In this document: positions 1 through 6,063 of the stretch, piece by piece
Layout: each line of letters begins with the position of its first letter
How positions within the stretch are numbered: the stretch's first letter is position 1
From: Candidatus Sabulitectum sp.
Lineage (GTDB): Bacteria; Fermentibacterota; Fermentibacteria; Fermentibacterales; JCC-6
Direction of reading: 5' to 3'
DNA: 6,235 bases
Assembly: GCA_029934845.1 (NCBI GenBank)
Contig: JAOZLN010000153.1
Span: 1-6,235, forward strand
The notes under the pieces: model-generated
Seen by the model: the letters and a program-made list of their open reading frames with translations, nothing else
Database searches by the model: none
Told to the model about the DNA's origin: nothing
Made by a program: the position numbers and the translations under genes

Positions 1-193
1 ACTCAGCATGAATATCATTTGGGATGAGATTATCGAGTACCAATATATTTGCTTGAAAAAAGGCATTAACGGAATTGGATTGCCCGATCTTATTATTGCG
101 CAGAATGCTAAGCAGCATCATGCTGAAATCTATACGCTTGACAGGCATTTCACGATGATGAAGAGTGTCCTGGAACTGAAACTCACGATTTAA
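1..193 (+). CDS. VapC-like PIN-domain ribonuclease toxin, C-terminal part (5' end outside window)
   Basis: The frame is open from the first bases of the window (codons from base 2) to a TAA at 191-193, so the ATG at base 8 is probably internal and the gene starts upstream. The visible 60-odd residues match the C-terminal half of a PIN domain: an amphipathic helix, a glycine-containing turn, then LPDLIIAQNA with a conserved Asp (codon at 86-88), and YTLDRHF with a second conserved Asp (codon at 140-142). In the VapC family these acidic residues bind the metal that cuts RNA, and the protein is normally neutralised by a VapB antitoxin encoded just upstream. Neither the N-terminal catalytic Asp nor an antitoxin is visible because of the window edge, so intactness and toxin-antitoxin pairing are inferred. 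Chromosomal PIN proteins outside toxin-antitoxin pairs are an alternative. Confidence 0.72.
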   Translation, partial: LSMNIIWDEIIEYQYICLKKGINGIGLPDLIIAQNAKQHHAEIYTLDRHFTMMKSVLELKLTI

Positions 194-344
194 CCTGATT
201 GTGCAGAAGTTGGTTTAGGTAAATCCGGCAAAGTGTTTGAATTGTCAGTATTTATTTTTTCACTTGAGAGCATCTCGCGTTAGTTCTGAGTTCCATAGGT
301 ACAGCTACTGGGTGCCGATAAAATGCTCAGGGTCGTTGGACCCC

Positions 345-374
345 TTGACGAAAGATGTTTGTAAATAGTAACAT
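345..374 (+). promoter_or_regulatory. candidate sigma70-type promoter for the lipoprotein gene
   Basis: A TTGACG at 345-350 (five of six matches to the -35 consensus) is followed, after 18 bases, by TAACAT at 369-374 (four of six to the -10 consensus). Transcription would begin near base 381, giving a leader of about 48 bases before the ATG at 429. A short perfect inverted repeat, GGGTC-GTTG-GACCC at 330-343, ends one base before the -35 hexamer. It could be an operator, a remnant of a terminator for the upstream PIN gene, or chance; no T-run follows it. Confidence 0.33.
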
Positions 375-428
375 ACAGTAAATATACATATTGTTCAATA
401 ATTACTGCTTTGATGATTGGATGGATTT

Positions 429-869
429 ATGGAATTCTTCTTAATACGTAGCTCTCTACTAAGAGCAATGACCTTATTTGTAGTTCTTATGACTTCATGT
501 ACATACCAGTACTGGGTAAAGCCTGATGATATCGATATTAGTCAAAGTGAAACCGTTTACAGATTGGTAACACTGGATGGAGATACGATTTCATTCGCAG
601 GATCTCATTTCATTGAGGGAGAAAGGAATCGCCTTACCGGTGTATCAAGGAATGAATTCGTCGGATATGGAGGGATTTATAATGGCGGTATCGTTTCAGG
701 TGTGGATAGCAATGGAGGAGAGATATCCTTTCTTGAAGAAAACATCAGTGCATTAGAGATTCCAAATAGAACTGCTATGATCGGCACAGTCTCTATAATC
801 ATTGTTAGCATACCTGCTGTTATTCTACTGCTAAATAGTTTGATTAAATACGATAGGATGAAGCTCTAA
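429..869 (+). CDS. predicted lipoprotein with C-terminal transmembrane segment, unknown function
   Basis: I do not recognise a named family. From the ATG at 429 the product is 146 residues. A TTG at 417 in the same frame would add four residues, but the ATG gives a normal signal peptide. The N-terminus has a basic, hydrophobic leader ending in VVLMTSC, a lipobox-like motif with Cys24 as the predicted lipidated residue. The middle part (about residues 40-110) is beta-rich, with phrases such as VYRLVTLDGDTISF and GGEISFLEENISALEI. This 'dG-x-I-x-F ... I-x-x-I-x-I' pattern occurs in many small envelope lipoproteins that carry short glycine-rich hairpins. Residues about 115-139 are strongly hydrophobic and form a likely membrane helix, followed by a short basic tail. 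Lipid anchor and helix together would fix both ends to a membrane. No strong ribosome binding site is seen; GGATGG at 419-424 is a weak candidate. The gene stands alone and converges on the gene at 1073-2017. Confidence 0.7.
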   Translation: MEFFLIRSSLLRAMTLFVVLMTSCTYQYWVKPDDIDISQSETVYRLVTLDGDTISFAGSHFIEGERNRLTGVSRNEFVGYGGIYNGGIVSGVDSNGGEISFLEENISALEIPNRTAMIGTVSIIIVSIPAVILLLNSLIKYDRMKL

Positions 870-1072
870 GACTGACCACTACGGTGTAGCAAAGCGAATG
901 CATAGAACTTCTTCTTCTACAACTCGATAAGTGTTCACTACTGGGTGCGGGGATGAACAGTAGAACTTCATCTTAATTGCGTTGAGATTCTTTACAAAAA
1001 GGACAGATACATCTGCTTCATTGCAGCAGTAGCCACGAAGTTAAAATGATCTCAAGGGATTTCTTCTATTGG
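870..1072. other. intergenic region between convergent genes, no clear terminator
   Basis: About 200 bases separate two convergent stop codons. I looked for a bidirectional terminator and found only weak short hairpins: CTAC-GGT-GTAG at 879-889, and CTGC/GCAG arms at 1013-1016 and 1023-1026. None has a strong stem followed by a T-run. No reading frame here resembles a known protein. Confidence 0.5.
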
Positions 1073-2017
1073 TCATTCAATACGTGTTTCGGAACCATAC
1101 TCAGGCTGGAGCGCCCAGTCAGAATACTTGATCTCATTACCGTTTGTTTCATGAGATGTGAAGTGGAACACTGATGTGTTGCCGGGGAAAACCTTTATAG
1201 ATGGACTATTGGTTCTACCATAGCCAATGACGCTAGCCAGCAATGTGTATGTTCCAGGTTCAACATAGTTTATCTGATATATGCCCAGTGAATCAGTCAA
1301 TGAACCCATTGCGGTTCCTCTGATCATCACAGCTCCACAAACAATAGGTTCACCGAAAGCATTATCCACTCTGCCCGTTATGCATCCCGTAGCAGGTTGC
1401 AGACCTCTTCCAGAGAGCACGTCAAAATTGCACTCTGTTTCGAGGTCATAGTGAACCTGAATGGAATCACATTCCGTCTCAACCATTGAATAAGCACTGG
1501 CTGTAAGAGAGTAAGTGCCTGGTTGTAAATCAGCAATGACATAATGGCCTGACGAATCTGTTTGTGTGGACAGTTCCGTTTCTGCTACTTGAATGTATGC
1601 ATCGGCTACAGGTGAACCTCTATCGTCAGTCACACACCCGGATATAGAGCCAGGACCTAACAGATGACCAATACTAACATCTGTGTAGCATCCATCAATG
1701 ACAGTTACTGTGCGATGGAGAATGCATAGGGAGTCCGAGAATATCGAAACGCTGTATGTAGCAGCTGGAAGCCTGTAAGAATAAGAACCATCCCTGCCAA
1801 CCGCGATAGTCACATTGAGCTCGTCTACATACATTCTTCTAGTTTCTGTATCGTAATAAAACATCCGCGTGGTATCAATAATACGTACTATAACTCCTAC
1901 TATGGGGAATCCATCATCCCCAGCTAAAACTCCTTTAATGCCACCATCTGAGAATGCACTGGATGCAGTAATATGAAGAGCAAAAAGAAATAGGCATCCA
2001 TTTCTTAAGAAGTGCAT
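1073..2017 (-). CDS. secreted protein with three carboxypeptidase-regulatory-like (Ig-like) repeats
   Basis: The product is 314 residues from the ATG at 2015-2017. An upstream in-frame ATG at 2056 would add 13 residues, but the inner start has a strong Shine-Dalgarno site (AAAGGTGGG) five bases away and puts the signal peptide at the very N-terminus. The leader MHFLRNG followed by a hydrophobic stretch ends at ASSA (cleavage after about residue 21). Three beta-sandwich repeats of the CarboxypepD_reg (PF13620-like) type follow at roughly residues 27-116, 124-200 and 212-287. Repeats two and three show the hallmark pattern: G-x-V-x-D/N-x-x-G-x-P-V/I, then T-D-S-x-G-x-Y, then L/V-x-P-G-T-Y-x-L-x-A. 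Repeat one has a tyrosine-rich insertion (residues about 50-65) before its G-R-D-G-S-Y-S-Y motif. Such domains are usually non-catalytic spacers or binding modules in secreted or outer-membrane proteins. No enzyme domain or sorting signal is attached, so function is unknown. The tail after residue 290 is polar. Confidence 0.85.
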   Translation of the reverse strand: MHFLRNGCLFLFALHITASSAFSDGGIKGVLAGDDGFPIVGVIVRIIDTTRMFYYDTETRRMYVDELNVTIAVGRDGSYSYRLPAATYSVSIFSDSLCILHRTVTVIDGCYTDVSIGHLLGPGSISGCVTDDRGSPVADAYIQVAETELSTQTDSSGHYVIADLQPGTYSLTASAYSMVETECDSIQVHYDLETECNFDVLSGRGLQPATGCITGRVDNAFGEPIVCGAVMIRGTAMGSLTDSLGIYQINYVEPGTYTLLASVIGYGRTNSPSIKVFPGNTSVFHFTSHETNGNEIKYSDWALQPEYGSETRIE

Positions 2018-2022
2018 GCAGA

Positions 2023-2031
2023 CCCACCTTT
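2023..2031 (-). promoter_or_regulatory. ribosome binding site that decides the start of the repeat-protein gene
   Basis: On the minus strand AAAGGTGGG ends five bases before the ATG at 2015-2017. It supports that ATG over the in-frame ATG at 2054-2056, which has no such site and overlaps the likely -10 box. Confidence 0.7.
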
Positions 2032-2054
2032 CATTCAAGCAAAGTGTATTTACC

Positions 2055-2083
2055 ATATTATGCTAAATACAATGTGAGAGCAA
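2055..2083 (-). promoter_or_regulatory. candidate promoter for the carboxypeptidase-regulatory-like repeat protein
   Basis: On the minus strand TTGCTC (2078-2083) and TAATAT (2055-2060) are separated by exactly 17 bases. The -10 matches four of six positions and the -35 only its TTG core. The predicted transcript would begin near 2047-2048, giving a leader of about 30 bases that contains the strong ribosome binding site. The -35 lies inside a plus-strand inverted repeat (2075-2102), so the two readings of this segment compete. Confidence 0.35.
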
Positions 2084-2102
2084 CACCTGTCAGTTGATCT
2101 CA
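2075..2102 (+). repeat. inverted repeat / potential stem-loop near the left side of the IS110 remnant
   Basis: TGAGA (2075-2079) pairs with TCTCA (2098-2102). After a G/A mismatch, CAAC (2081-2084) pairs with GTTG (2093-2096), leaving an eight-base loop. This nine-pair stem could be part of an RNA transcribed towards the transposase remnant, or an operator-like site over the -35 box of the gene on the other strand. A second, smaller inverted repeat, AGTCA-GCA-TGACT, follows at 2118-2130. Confidence 0.35.
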
Positions 2103-2151
2103 AGAAATACTCCTGCCAGTCAGCATGACTTTTGCTGCAAAAAGACATATT

Positions 2152-2205
2152 GGTTGGACCGATCCCTCTGGTTAGGGTGCCTTACCCTTATCGGAGTCTT
2201 CAACC
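2152..2205 (+). ncRNA. candidate remnant of an IS110 bridge/seek RNA (bulged hairpin)
   Basis: A long hairpin can be drawn by eye. GGTTG (2152-2156) pairs with CAACC (2201-2205); GAC (2157-2159) with GTC (2196-2198), leaving a two-base TT bulge; CGAT (2160-2163) with ATCG (2190-2193), leaving a GA bulge; and GGGT (2175-2178) with ACCC (2184-2187) around a five-base loop. Between the outer and inner stems lies an asymmetric internal loop, 11 bases on the left and two on the right. In IS110 elements the RNA between the left end and the recombinase gene folds into stems with internal loops that pair with target and donor DNA. Position and shape fit one such arm, but identity is inferred: no conserved sequence motif was matched, and a complete two-loop RNA is not evident. 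A transcription terminator for the minus-strand LTD gene is an alternative reading of the same repeat. Confidence 0.32.
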
Positions 2206-2215
2206 GGAAGGGTGA
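2206..2215 (+). promoter_or_regulatory. ribosome binding site of the IS110 transposase remnant
   Basis: GGAAGGGTGA lies six bases before the GTG at 2222-2224. It begins immediately after the hairpin ending at 2205, so RNA structure and translation start are adjacent. The site supports the GTG as the original start of the transposase. Confidence 0.55.
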
Positions 2216-2221
2216 TCCATT

Positions 2222-2350
2222 GTGTTAATAAGATATGTCGGTCTGGATGTCCATAAGGACGGCATCAAGATTGCAGTAGCGTATGAGGGCGGGGAACCGA
2301 CTCGCTTTTGCCCATCAATACCGGCGAGAACAATAAGCTTATAAAGTGGA
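2222..2350 (+). pseudogene. IS110-family transposase (DEDD recombinase), N-terminal fragment, frameshifted and truncated
   Basis: From the GTG at 2222 the frame reads MLIRYVGLDVHKDGIKIAVA, the characteristic start of IS110-type transposases. The Asp of GLDVH (codon 2246-2248) is the first residue of the DEDD (RuvC-like) catalytic set. In this frame the peptide ends after 40 residues at TAA (2342-2344). From about 2308 the neighbouring frame continues the family pattern as PINTGENNKLIKW, the 'I-x-N-T-x-E ... L-I-x-W' stretch expected next. Adding one T to the TTTT run at 2306-2309 would join the two parts, so one base appears to have been lost there. Nothing downstream of about 2350 resembles the transposase, so the rest of the RuvC-like domain and the C-terminal serine-containing transposase_20 domain are gone. 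The fragment cannot be active. It is too short for most gene callers and is recognised by motif alone. Confidence 0.68.
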
Positions 2351-2354
2351 GTGT

Positions 2355-5300
2355 CTATAGAGGTCGGGCAAGTATAACCACCTGTGTATCACTGAGTTTT
2401 TCTCCGGCACAGTTAGCTTCTGCAAAGATTATGTATCTGCCTATAGGATATTCGTTGCCAAGCCATTCCAGTATCAACACTTCACCGGGAACAATTGATG
2501 AATAGATATTCTCCAGCTCCATACCGCGCACATCAAATACCTTTACTGTAACATTGCATGCCTGCATGGGCAGGTTTACTTCGATTCGAAGAGGGGTGTG
2601 CGGAGGATTGAAAATGGTTGGAGTAAGAGTTAGGAATTCATCTGATGAGGCTTCACCAATACTGTTTGATTCTCCTGGTGTTGCACCTGTTACCGATGTT
2701 CCCCAGTTGGCTTTTATGAAGCCCATTGTTCCGTGAGATCGTCTTTCAATACTGGCTCCGGAGTTACCGCCCCACTGACTGGTGTAGGGTATCATATCTA
2801 TTGGTTGAAGCCCGTCTCGCAGAGTTAGAGAATCACCGGAATTGTTCAGAGTGGGCCATGGATCAAGTTCAATCACCGGACAGTCAATACTGCCCCAGTG
2901 ATGCTGAAAATCGTCTTCACAGGATGCAAGAATAATGAATTCGCCTGGAGGAAGTTGTTCTGCCGGCAGCTGAATTGAAGTTGCGGGATCGGAAATAGTG
3001 ATGTCAGAAAGGGAAACGGTATTATCTGTGCCATTGAAAAGCTCGACCCATTCTGTTTCATGGTAAAAAATTTCATTGATACACAATGAAGGGGAGGGGT
3101 TCCAGCTGGTTTCCGCTGTGTTGTTCAATTGATTCTTATCTTCCGAACAGAAGAGTTCGGCTGTTATCTCTGTCTCTTCCGCTTTTCCCCGCCATTCTAC
3201 ACTAACGGCAAGAGTATCTCCCAGAGCTGGCGGGTACGGTGCCGTGGAAAGGATCTCTTCATTATCTGAAGAGATTTTAACAGACAAATAACCCTGAGTA
3301 ACGCTTTCCGTACCCAGGCTGGTAAATCTGACTTCAACTTGAGCAGGGGTTGTTTCTTCACCCATGGAAGGCAAAAGAACAATTGAGACCATGGAGTAGT
3401 CAACACCTTCTGTTATTTCTTCTGGAGCTGCCCCGGGAGTTGGCCCCTCTGGTGATGAAATCCAGTTTTCCTGGAGATCAGGGTGATATGTAGTGATCCT
3501 TTCCACGCTGAGGTCTGTTCCGGGATCGAAGGGTATGTTGTCTTCCGGGTCATCAGGCGTTCCGTAAGTTGAGACAGTGAGAGAATCATAGAGAAGCAAT
3601 ACCGGGTCTGTGCTGGATAGTCCGTCGCCTATTGTGGTGTTTGCAGGGTAGAAAATGGAAGTTTCACCGGGGATGTCGTAGGGCATAGCTCCATTCTCAT
3701 ATTCAGGATCAAGAATTAGGGCATAGCTACCCGCGGTGAGGAACTGGGTTGTTAACGGTGTGAGCGCATCAACAGCATCATTGTCAGTTATTGAGAATAC
3801 TGTGATGTCAGCCAGCCCGGGGCCTGGGAAAAACAGTTCAATGAATTCGTCGCAGTCTTCATTTGTTGGATTGCAGAGAACTTCAGTTACAACCGGCCAT
3901 GCTGGTTTTGCAGGGACGAAGCTGCAACACTGTGTGTTGTTGGACAGAATGGTGTCAGCAGAATTCTGAATTGTTGCAGCTATTACAAATAGCCCGCTGT
4001 CAGGTGGAGAGAACGGAAATATAAGAGTTTCACTTTGCCCGGCAGGCAGGCTGATCATCTGCTCATGAATTGTTTCCCCGGATGAAGGGGTGAGGTTGCC
4101 GTCAAAGTCGGAAAAAATGGTAACCAGGCCTTCTGCATTGAAAACACCGCGGTTGCTGACCACTGCGGTGATCATGGTTTCAATGCAGATTGAATCTGTA
4201 CTGAGGTCAGTCCACCCCTGATTTCCATTTACAGTTCCCGGAGTTCCACCGGGGAGTGAAGCCATCCAGTTGAATTCAGCATCGGGTCCGGTGAAAGAAA
4301 TTCTTTCCATAGAGCATCCGTCTCCGGGGTTGAAAGGAATGTTATCAAGCCCGTCATCATCGCACAAAAGCGGGTCATCATAAAGCATGGGAGTACCTGC
4401 AGTTGAAAGAAGCATGGATAGTGATGGTTCCCCTGGACGGTAAAGAAGAATGGGGTCGTCGGTTGTGAGGCCATTGCCAACTGTTGTGTTTCCTGGAGAG
4501 AAAAGAGGTGTGTCAGGTGGGATATTCAGTGTTCCCTGATACTCCGGGTCAATAATTACTGCTGCCTGGCCCGGTTTTATGTAAGCGCTTCCATTGAACG
4601 GGATGATCTGGTCAACAGCATCACCGTCGGTGAAGCAGCAGCCAGCCAGGGGGAAAACACCGGGGCCGGGATAGTAGACCTCGATGAATTCCTCCTGGTC
4701 CTCGTTTTGAGGATTTGCCATTACCTCGGTTATTATTGGATTGATGCCGCCCCCTGTTGTGAAGTGAATTCTTGCTGTGACCTCTGGCGCAGAGCAGACA
4801 GCAGGGTACCAGCCATTTTCCGGAGCTGAAAAGGTCACTTCAATGGTATCTGTGTTTCCAGGCTCTAGATTCCAGGCAGGAGAGCTGTAAAGCACTTCTT
4901 CCCACTGGGGGATGGAATCTCCGTTTGCGTCAAGGAACAGAATTACCTCACCTGTGTCCGGAGAGACTGTACCCCAGCAGGAAACAAAAGCAGTAAGCAG
5001 AACTGTGCTGCCGGGGAATGGGTCGGAATCGCTGAGGGAAAGTGAATCTACAGTTACGAAGAAGGTGTCGGGAGGAGGTTCGGTTGAAGCACCTGGAGTT
5101 GGTTCACCGGTGAACCAGCTTCCTTCACTGTCTGGGCTGTTAAGTGGGAACCTGCCTATTGAAAGGCCTTCTCCCGGGTCGAATGGAATGGAATCGAGGC
5201 CGTCGTCGTCGCAGTAGTGCCAGTCGTCGGATTGAAATGGTGTTCCAAAAGAGGAAACAACATCGTTCTGTGAAGACCCGGACTGAGAATACAGAGTGAG

Positions 5301-5669
5301 AGGATCTGATGACGCAGCAAGCCCGTTGCAGATAGAGTGATCACCTGTGGTCAGTATTACTGTTCCAGCCGAAAATGAAAGCCACGGGTCAGTTGGATAG
5401 TCTTCTTCCAGAAGAACGGCAAACCCGTTTGCAGGTATTACGGTTGTTCCGGTTATGACTCCGGCATGGGGGAAAGAACCAGCCCAGGGCAGAAGCTCAT
5501 CAAGAGCATCTCCATCGGTGATTGCGTAGCCGGCAACATCTACAGCCTGGTCTGATGGATTGAAAATTTCGACAAACTCACCGGTTGTTTCATTAAAGGG
5601 ATTGGAACAAACCTCTGATATGAAAGGTTGCCCGCAGAGCATGGTTGTGAAAAGTATTAATGCTTCCAT
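2355..5669 (-). CDS. large secreted surface protein: four lamin-tail (LTD) domains, three CARDB-like domains and a FlgD-like C-terminal domain
   Basis: The 1104-residue product has a short hydrophobic leader (ALILFTTMLCG) without basic residues and enters its first domain at residue 16. Three tandem units each contain an LTD-like domain (about 16-198, 311-483, 592-750) and a CARDB/Ig-like spacer (about 202-303, 486-583, 755-857). Each LTD begins with a phrase such as ISEVCSNP, ITEVMANP or VTEVLCNP, then E-F-I/V-E-I/V/L, then ITDGDA-like, and ends in G-x-x-TPG. A fourth, shorter LTD (861-1003) opens with INEIFYHETEWVELFNG. An acidic motif, CDDDGLDxIPFxPG, occurs at 153-166 and 436-449, with a degraded copy at 706-717; it could bind calcium, by inference. 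The C-terminus (about 1014-1104) has the FlgD-Ig / type IX-sorting-like pattern VKVFDVRGMELENI ... PGE ... W ... GRYIIFAEA ... VVIL. LTDs are found in secreted bacterial proteins, often beside nucleases or adhesins, but no enzyme domain is present here. An extracellular structural or adhesive role is inferred. The start is the only ATG after an in-frame stop 10 codons upstream; no Shine-Dalgarno site precedes it. Confidence 0.85.
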   Translation of the reverse strand: MEALILFTTMLCGQPFISEVCSNPFNETTGEFVEIFNPSDQAVDVAGYAITDGDALDELLPWAGSFPHAGVITGTTVIPANGFAVLLEEDYPTDPWLSFSAGTVILTTGDHSICNGLAASSDPLTLYSQSGSSQNDVVSSFGTPFQSDDWHYCDDDGLDSIPFDPGEGLSIGRFPLNSPDSEGSWFTGEPTPGASTEPPPDTFFVTVDSLSLSDSDPFPGSTVLLTAFVSCWGTVSPDTGEVILFLDANGDSIPQWEEVLYSSPAWNLEPGNTDTIEVTFSAPENGWYPAVCSAPEVTARIHFTTGGGINPIITEVMANPQNEDQEEFIEVYYPGPGVFPLAGCCFTDGDAVDQIIPFNGSAYIKPGQAAVIIDPEYQGTLNIPPDTPLFSPGNTTVGNGLTTDDPILLYRPGEPSLSMLLSTAGTPMLYDDPLLCDDDGLDNIPFNPGDGCSMERISFTGPDAEFNWMASLPGGTPGTVNGNQGWTDLSTDSICIETMITAVVSNRGVFNAEGLVTIFSDFDGNLTPSSGETIHEQMISLPAGQSETLIFPFSPPDSGLFVIAATIQNSADTILSNNTQCCSFVPAKPAWPVVTEVLCNPTNEDCDEFIELFFPGPGLADITVFSITDNDAVDALTPLTTQFLTAGSYALILDPEYENGAMPYDIPGETSIFYPANTTIGDGLSSTDPVLLLYDSLTVSTYGTPDDPEDNIPFDPGTDLSVERITTYHPDLQENWISSPEGPTPGAAPEEITEGVDYSMVSIVLLPSMGEETTPAQVEVRFTSLGTESVTQGYLSVKISSDNEEILSTAPYPPALGDTLAVSVEWRGKAEETEITAELFCSEDKNQLNNTAETSWNPSPSLCINEIFYHETEWVELFNGTDNTVSLSDITISDPATSIQLPAEQLPPGEFIILASCEDDFQHHWGSIDCPVIELDPWPTLNNSGDSLTLRDGLQPIDMIPYTSQWGGNSGASIERRSHGTMGFIKANWGTSVTGATPGESNSIGEASSDEFLTLTPTIFNPPHTPLRIEVNLPMQACNVTVKVFDVRGMELENIYSSIVPGEVLILEWLGNEYPIGRYIIFAEANCAGEKLSDTQVVILARPL

Positions 5670-5674
5670 GTTGA

Positions 5675-5705
5675 ATAGTAACCGGCATGAGTGTTACTTT
5701 TTCAA
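5675..5705 (-). promoter_or_regulatory. candidate promoter of the LTD surface-protein gene, possibly leaderless
   Basis: On the minus strand TTGAAA (5700-5705) and TACTAT (5675-5680) are 19 bases apart. Only five bases separate the -10-like box from the ATG at 5667-5669, so transcription would begin at or beside the A of the ATG. This fits the lack of any Shine-Dalgarno sequence. The spacing is longer than the usual 17, so the call is tentative; read-through from the upstream gene 100 bases away is the alternative. Confidence 0.3.
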
Positions 5706-5769
5706 GAGGAAGGAAACAACTGAGCCATGTGTTCATCTGCAGAGAATGCGCTTGCCGCAAAAATACCCA

Positions 5770-6060
5770 CTATTGATCCAGCAGCTCCAGAGGCAGCCCT
5801 TCCAGCAGAGGGAAGAGGGAATCAGGGGTGCCGGAGTCAGGGGCAAGGTCAGAGAACTCCATAAGAAGTTCGCAGTAGGTGTTGCTGTCCCACAGTTGGA
5901 TCTCATCTGGTGCTGCTTCCAGACCTATTTCCGCAAAAAACATTCCCAGTGCCTGGGGTGAAGCACCTGCGAGCGTATCTTTCAGAATTGTCAGTGTGTG
6001 GTCTATGTCGGCAGGCGGGGTTGTAAAGAACCCCGCCAGAACTATGAGTGTTAGAAACAT
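5770..6060 (-). CDS. small predicted secreted protein, unknown function
   Basis: The product is 96 residues. A hydrophobic leader, MFLTLIVLAGFFTTPPA, suggests export with cleavage near residue 17, leaving about 79 residues. The leader has no lysine or arginine, like that of the LTD protein downstream. The mature part is acidic and predicted helical (ILKDTLAGASPQALGMFFAEIG, broken by prolines), with a leucine-rich acidic C-terminus (LFPLLEGLPLELLDQ) and a single cysteine. I recognise no family. The ATG lies three bases after the stop of the upstream barrel gene and has no clear Shine-Dalgarno site, which suggests translational coupling in one operon. It may be an accessory or chaperone-like partner of the barrel protein, but that rests on position only. 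Confidence 0.62.
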   Translation of the reverse strand: MFLTLIVLAGFFTTPPADIDHTLTILKDTLAGASPQALGMFFAEIGLEAAPDEIQLWDSNTYCELLMEFSDLAPDSGTPDSLFPLLEGLPLELLDQ

Positions 6061-6063
6061 CTG

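Larger units (their letters stand above)
2152..2350 (+). mobile_element. IS110-family element, truncated left-end remnant
   Basis: The segment combines a bulged hairpin, a Shine-Dalgarno site, a GTG start and the first part of an IS110-type transposase reading frame. The order (structured non-coding left end, then recombinase gene) is that of the IS110 group. The right-hand side is missing: similarity stops at about base 2350 and the next gene's stop codon lies at 2355-2357. The true left boundary is unknown; IS110 elements often lack long terminal inverted repeats, and none is visible here. The limits given are those of the recognisable parts only. Confidence 0.55.

Noticed and set aside
305..948. 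Identical 11-base string CTACTGGGTGC at 305-315 and 938-948, on either side of the lipoprotein gene, resembling flanking repeats of a mobile unit.
   Set aside because: The match does not extend beyond 11 bases on either side, and a few such pairs are expected by chance in a window of this size.
1047..2104. Identical 10-base string TGATCTCAAG at 1047-1056 and 2095-2104, bracketing the repeat-protein gene like a target-site duplication.
   Set aside because: No inverted repeats or transposase accompany it, and 10-base matches occur many times by chance in 6 kb.
2308..2505. Plus-strand reading frame of 65 codons starting at 2308.
   Set aside because: Only its first dozen codons resemble the IS110 transposase (used for the frameshift argument); the rest is the antisense of the LTD gene.
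4912..5217. Plus-strand reading frame of 101 codons rich in Ser, Pro and Gly.
   Set aside because: It is wholly antisense to the LTD gene, and its low complexity follows from that gene's codon use.
5749..5766. Short hairpin TGCG-CTTGC-CGCA followed by an A-run, as a terminator between the small secreted gene and the LTD gene.
   Set aside because: The stem is only four pairs, and on the transcribed minus strand the T-run comes before rather than after the stem.
5560..5961. Plus-strand reading frame of 133 codons over the start of the LTD gene and the small secreted gene.
   Set aside because: It is antisense to two better-supported genes, has no ribosome binding site or recognisable motif, and looks like a shadow frame.
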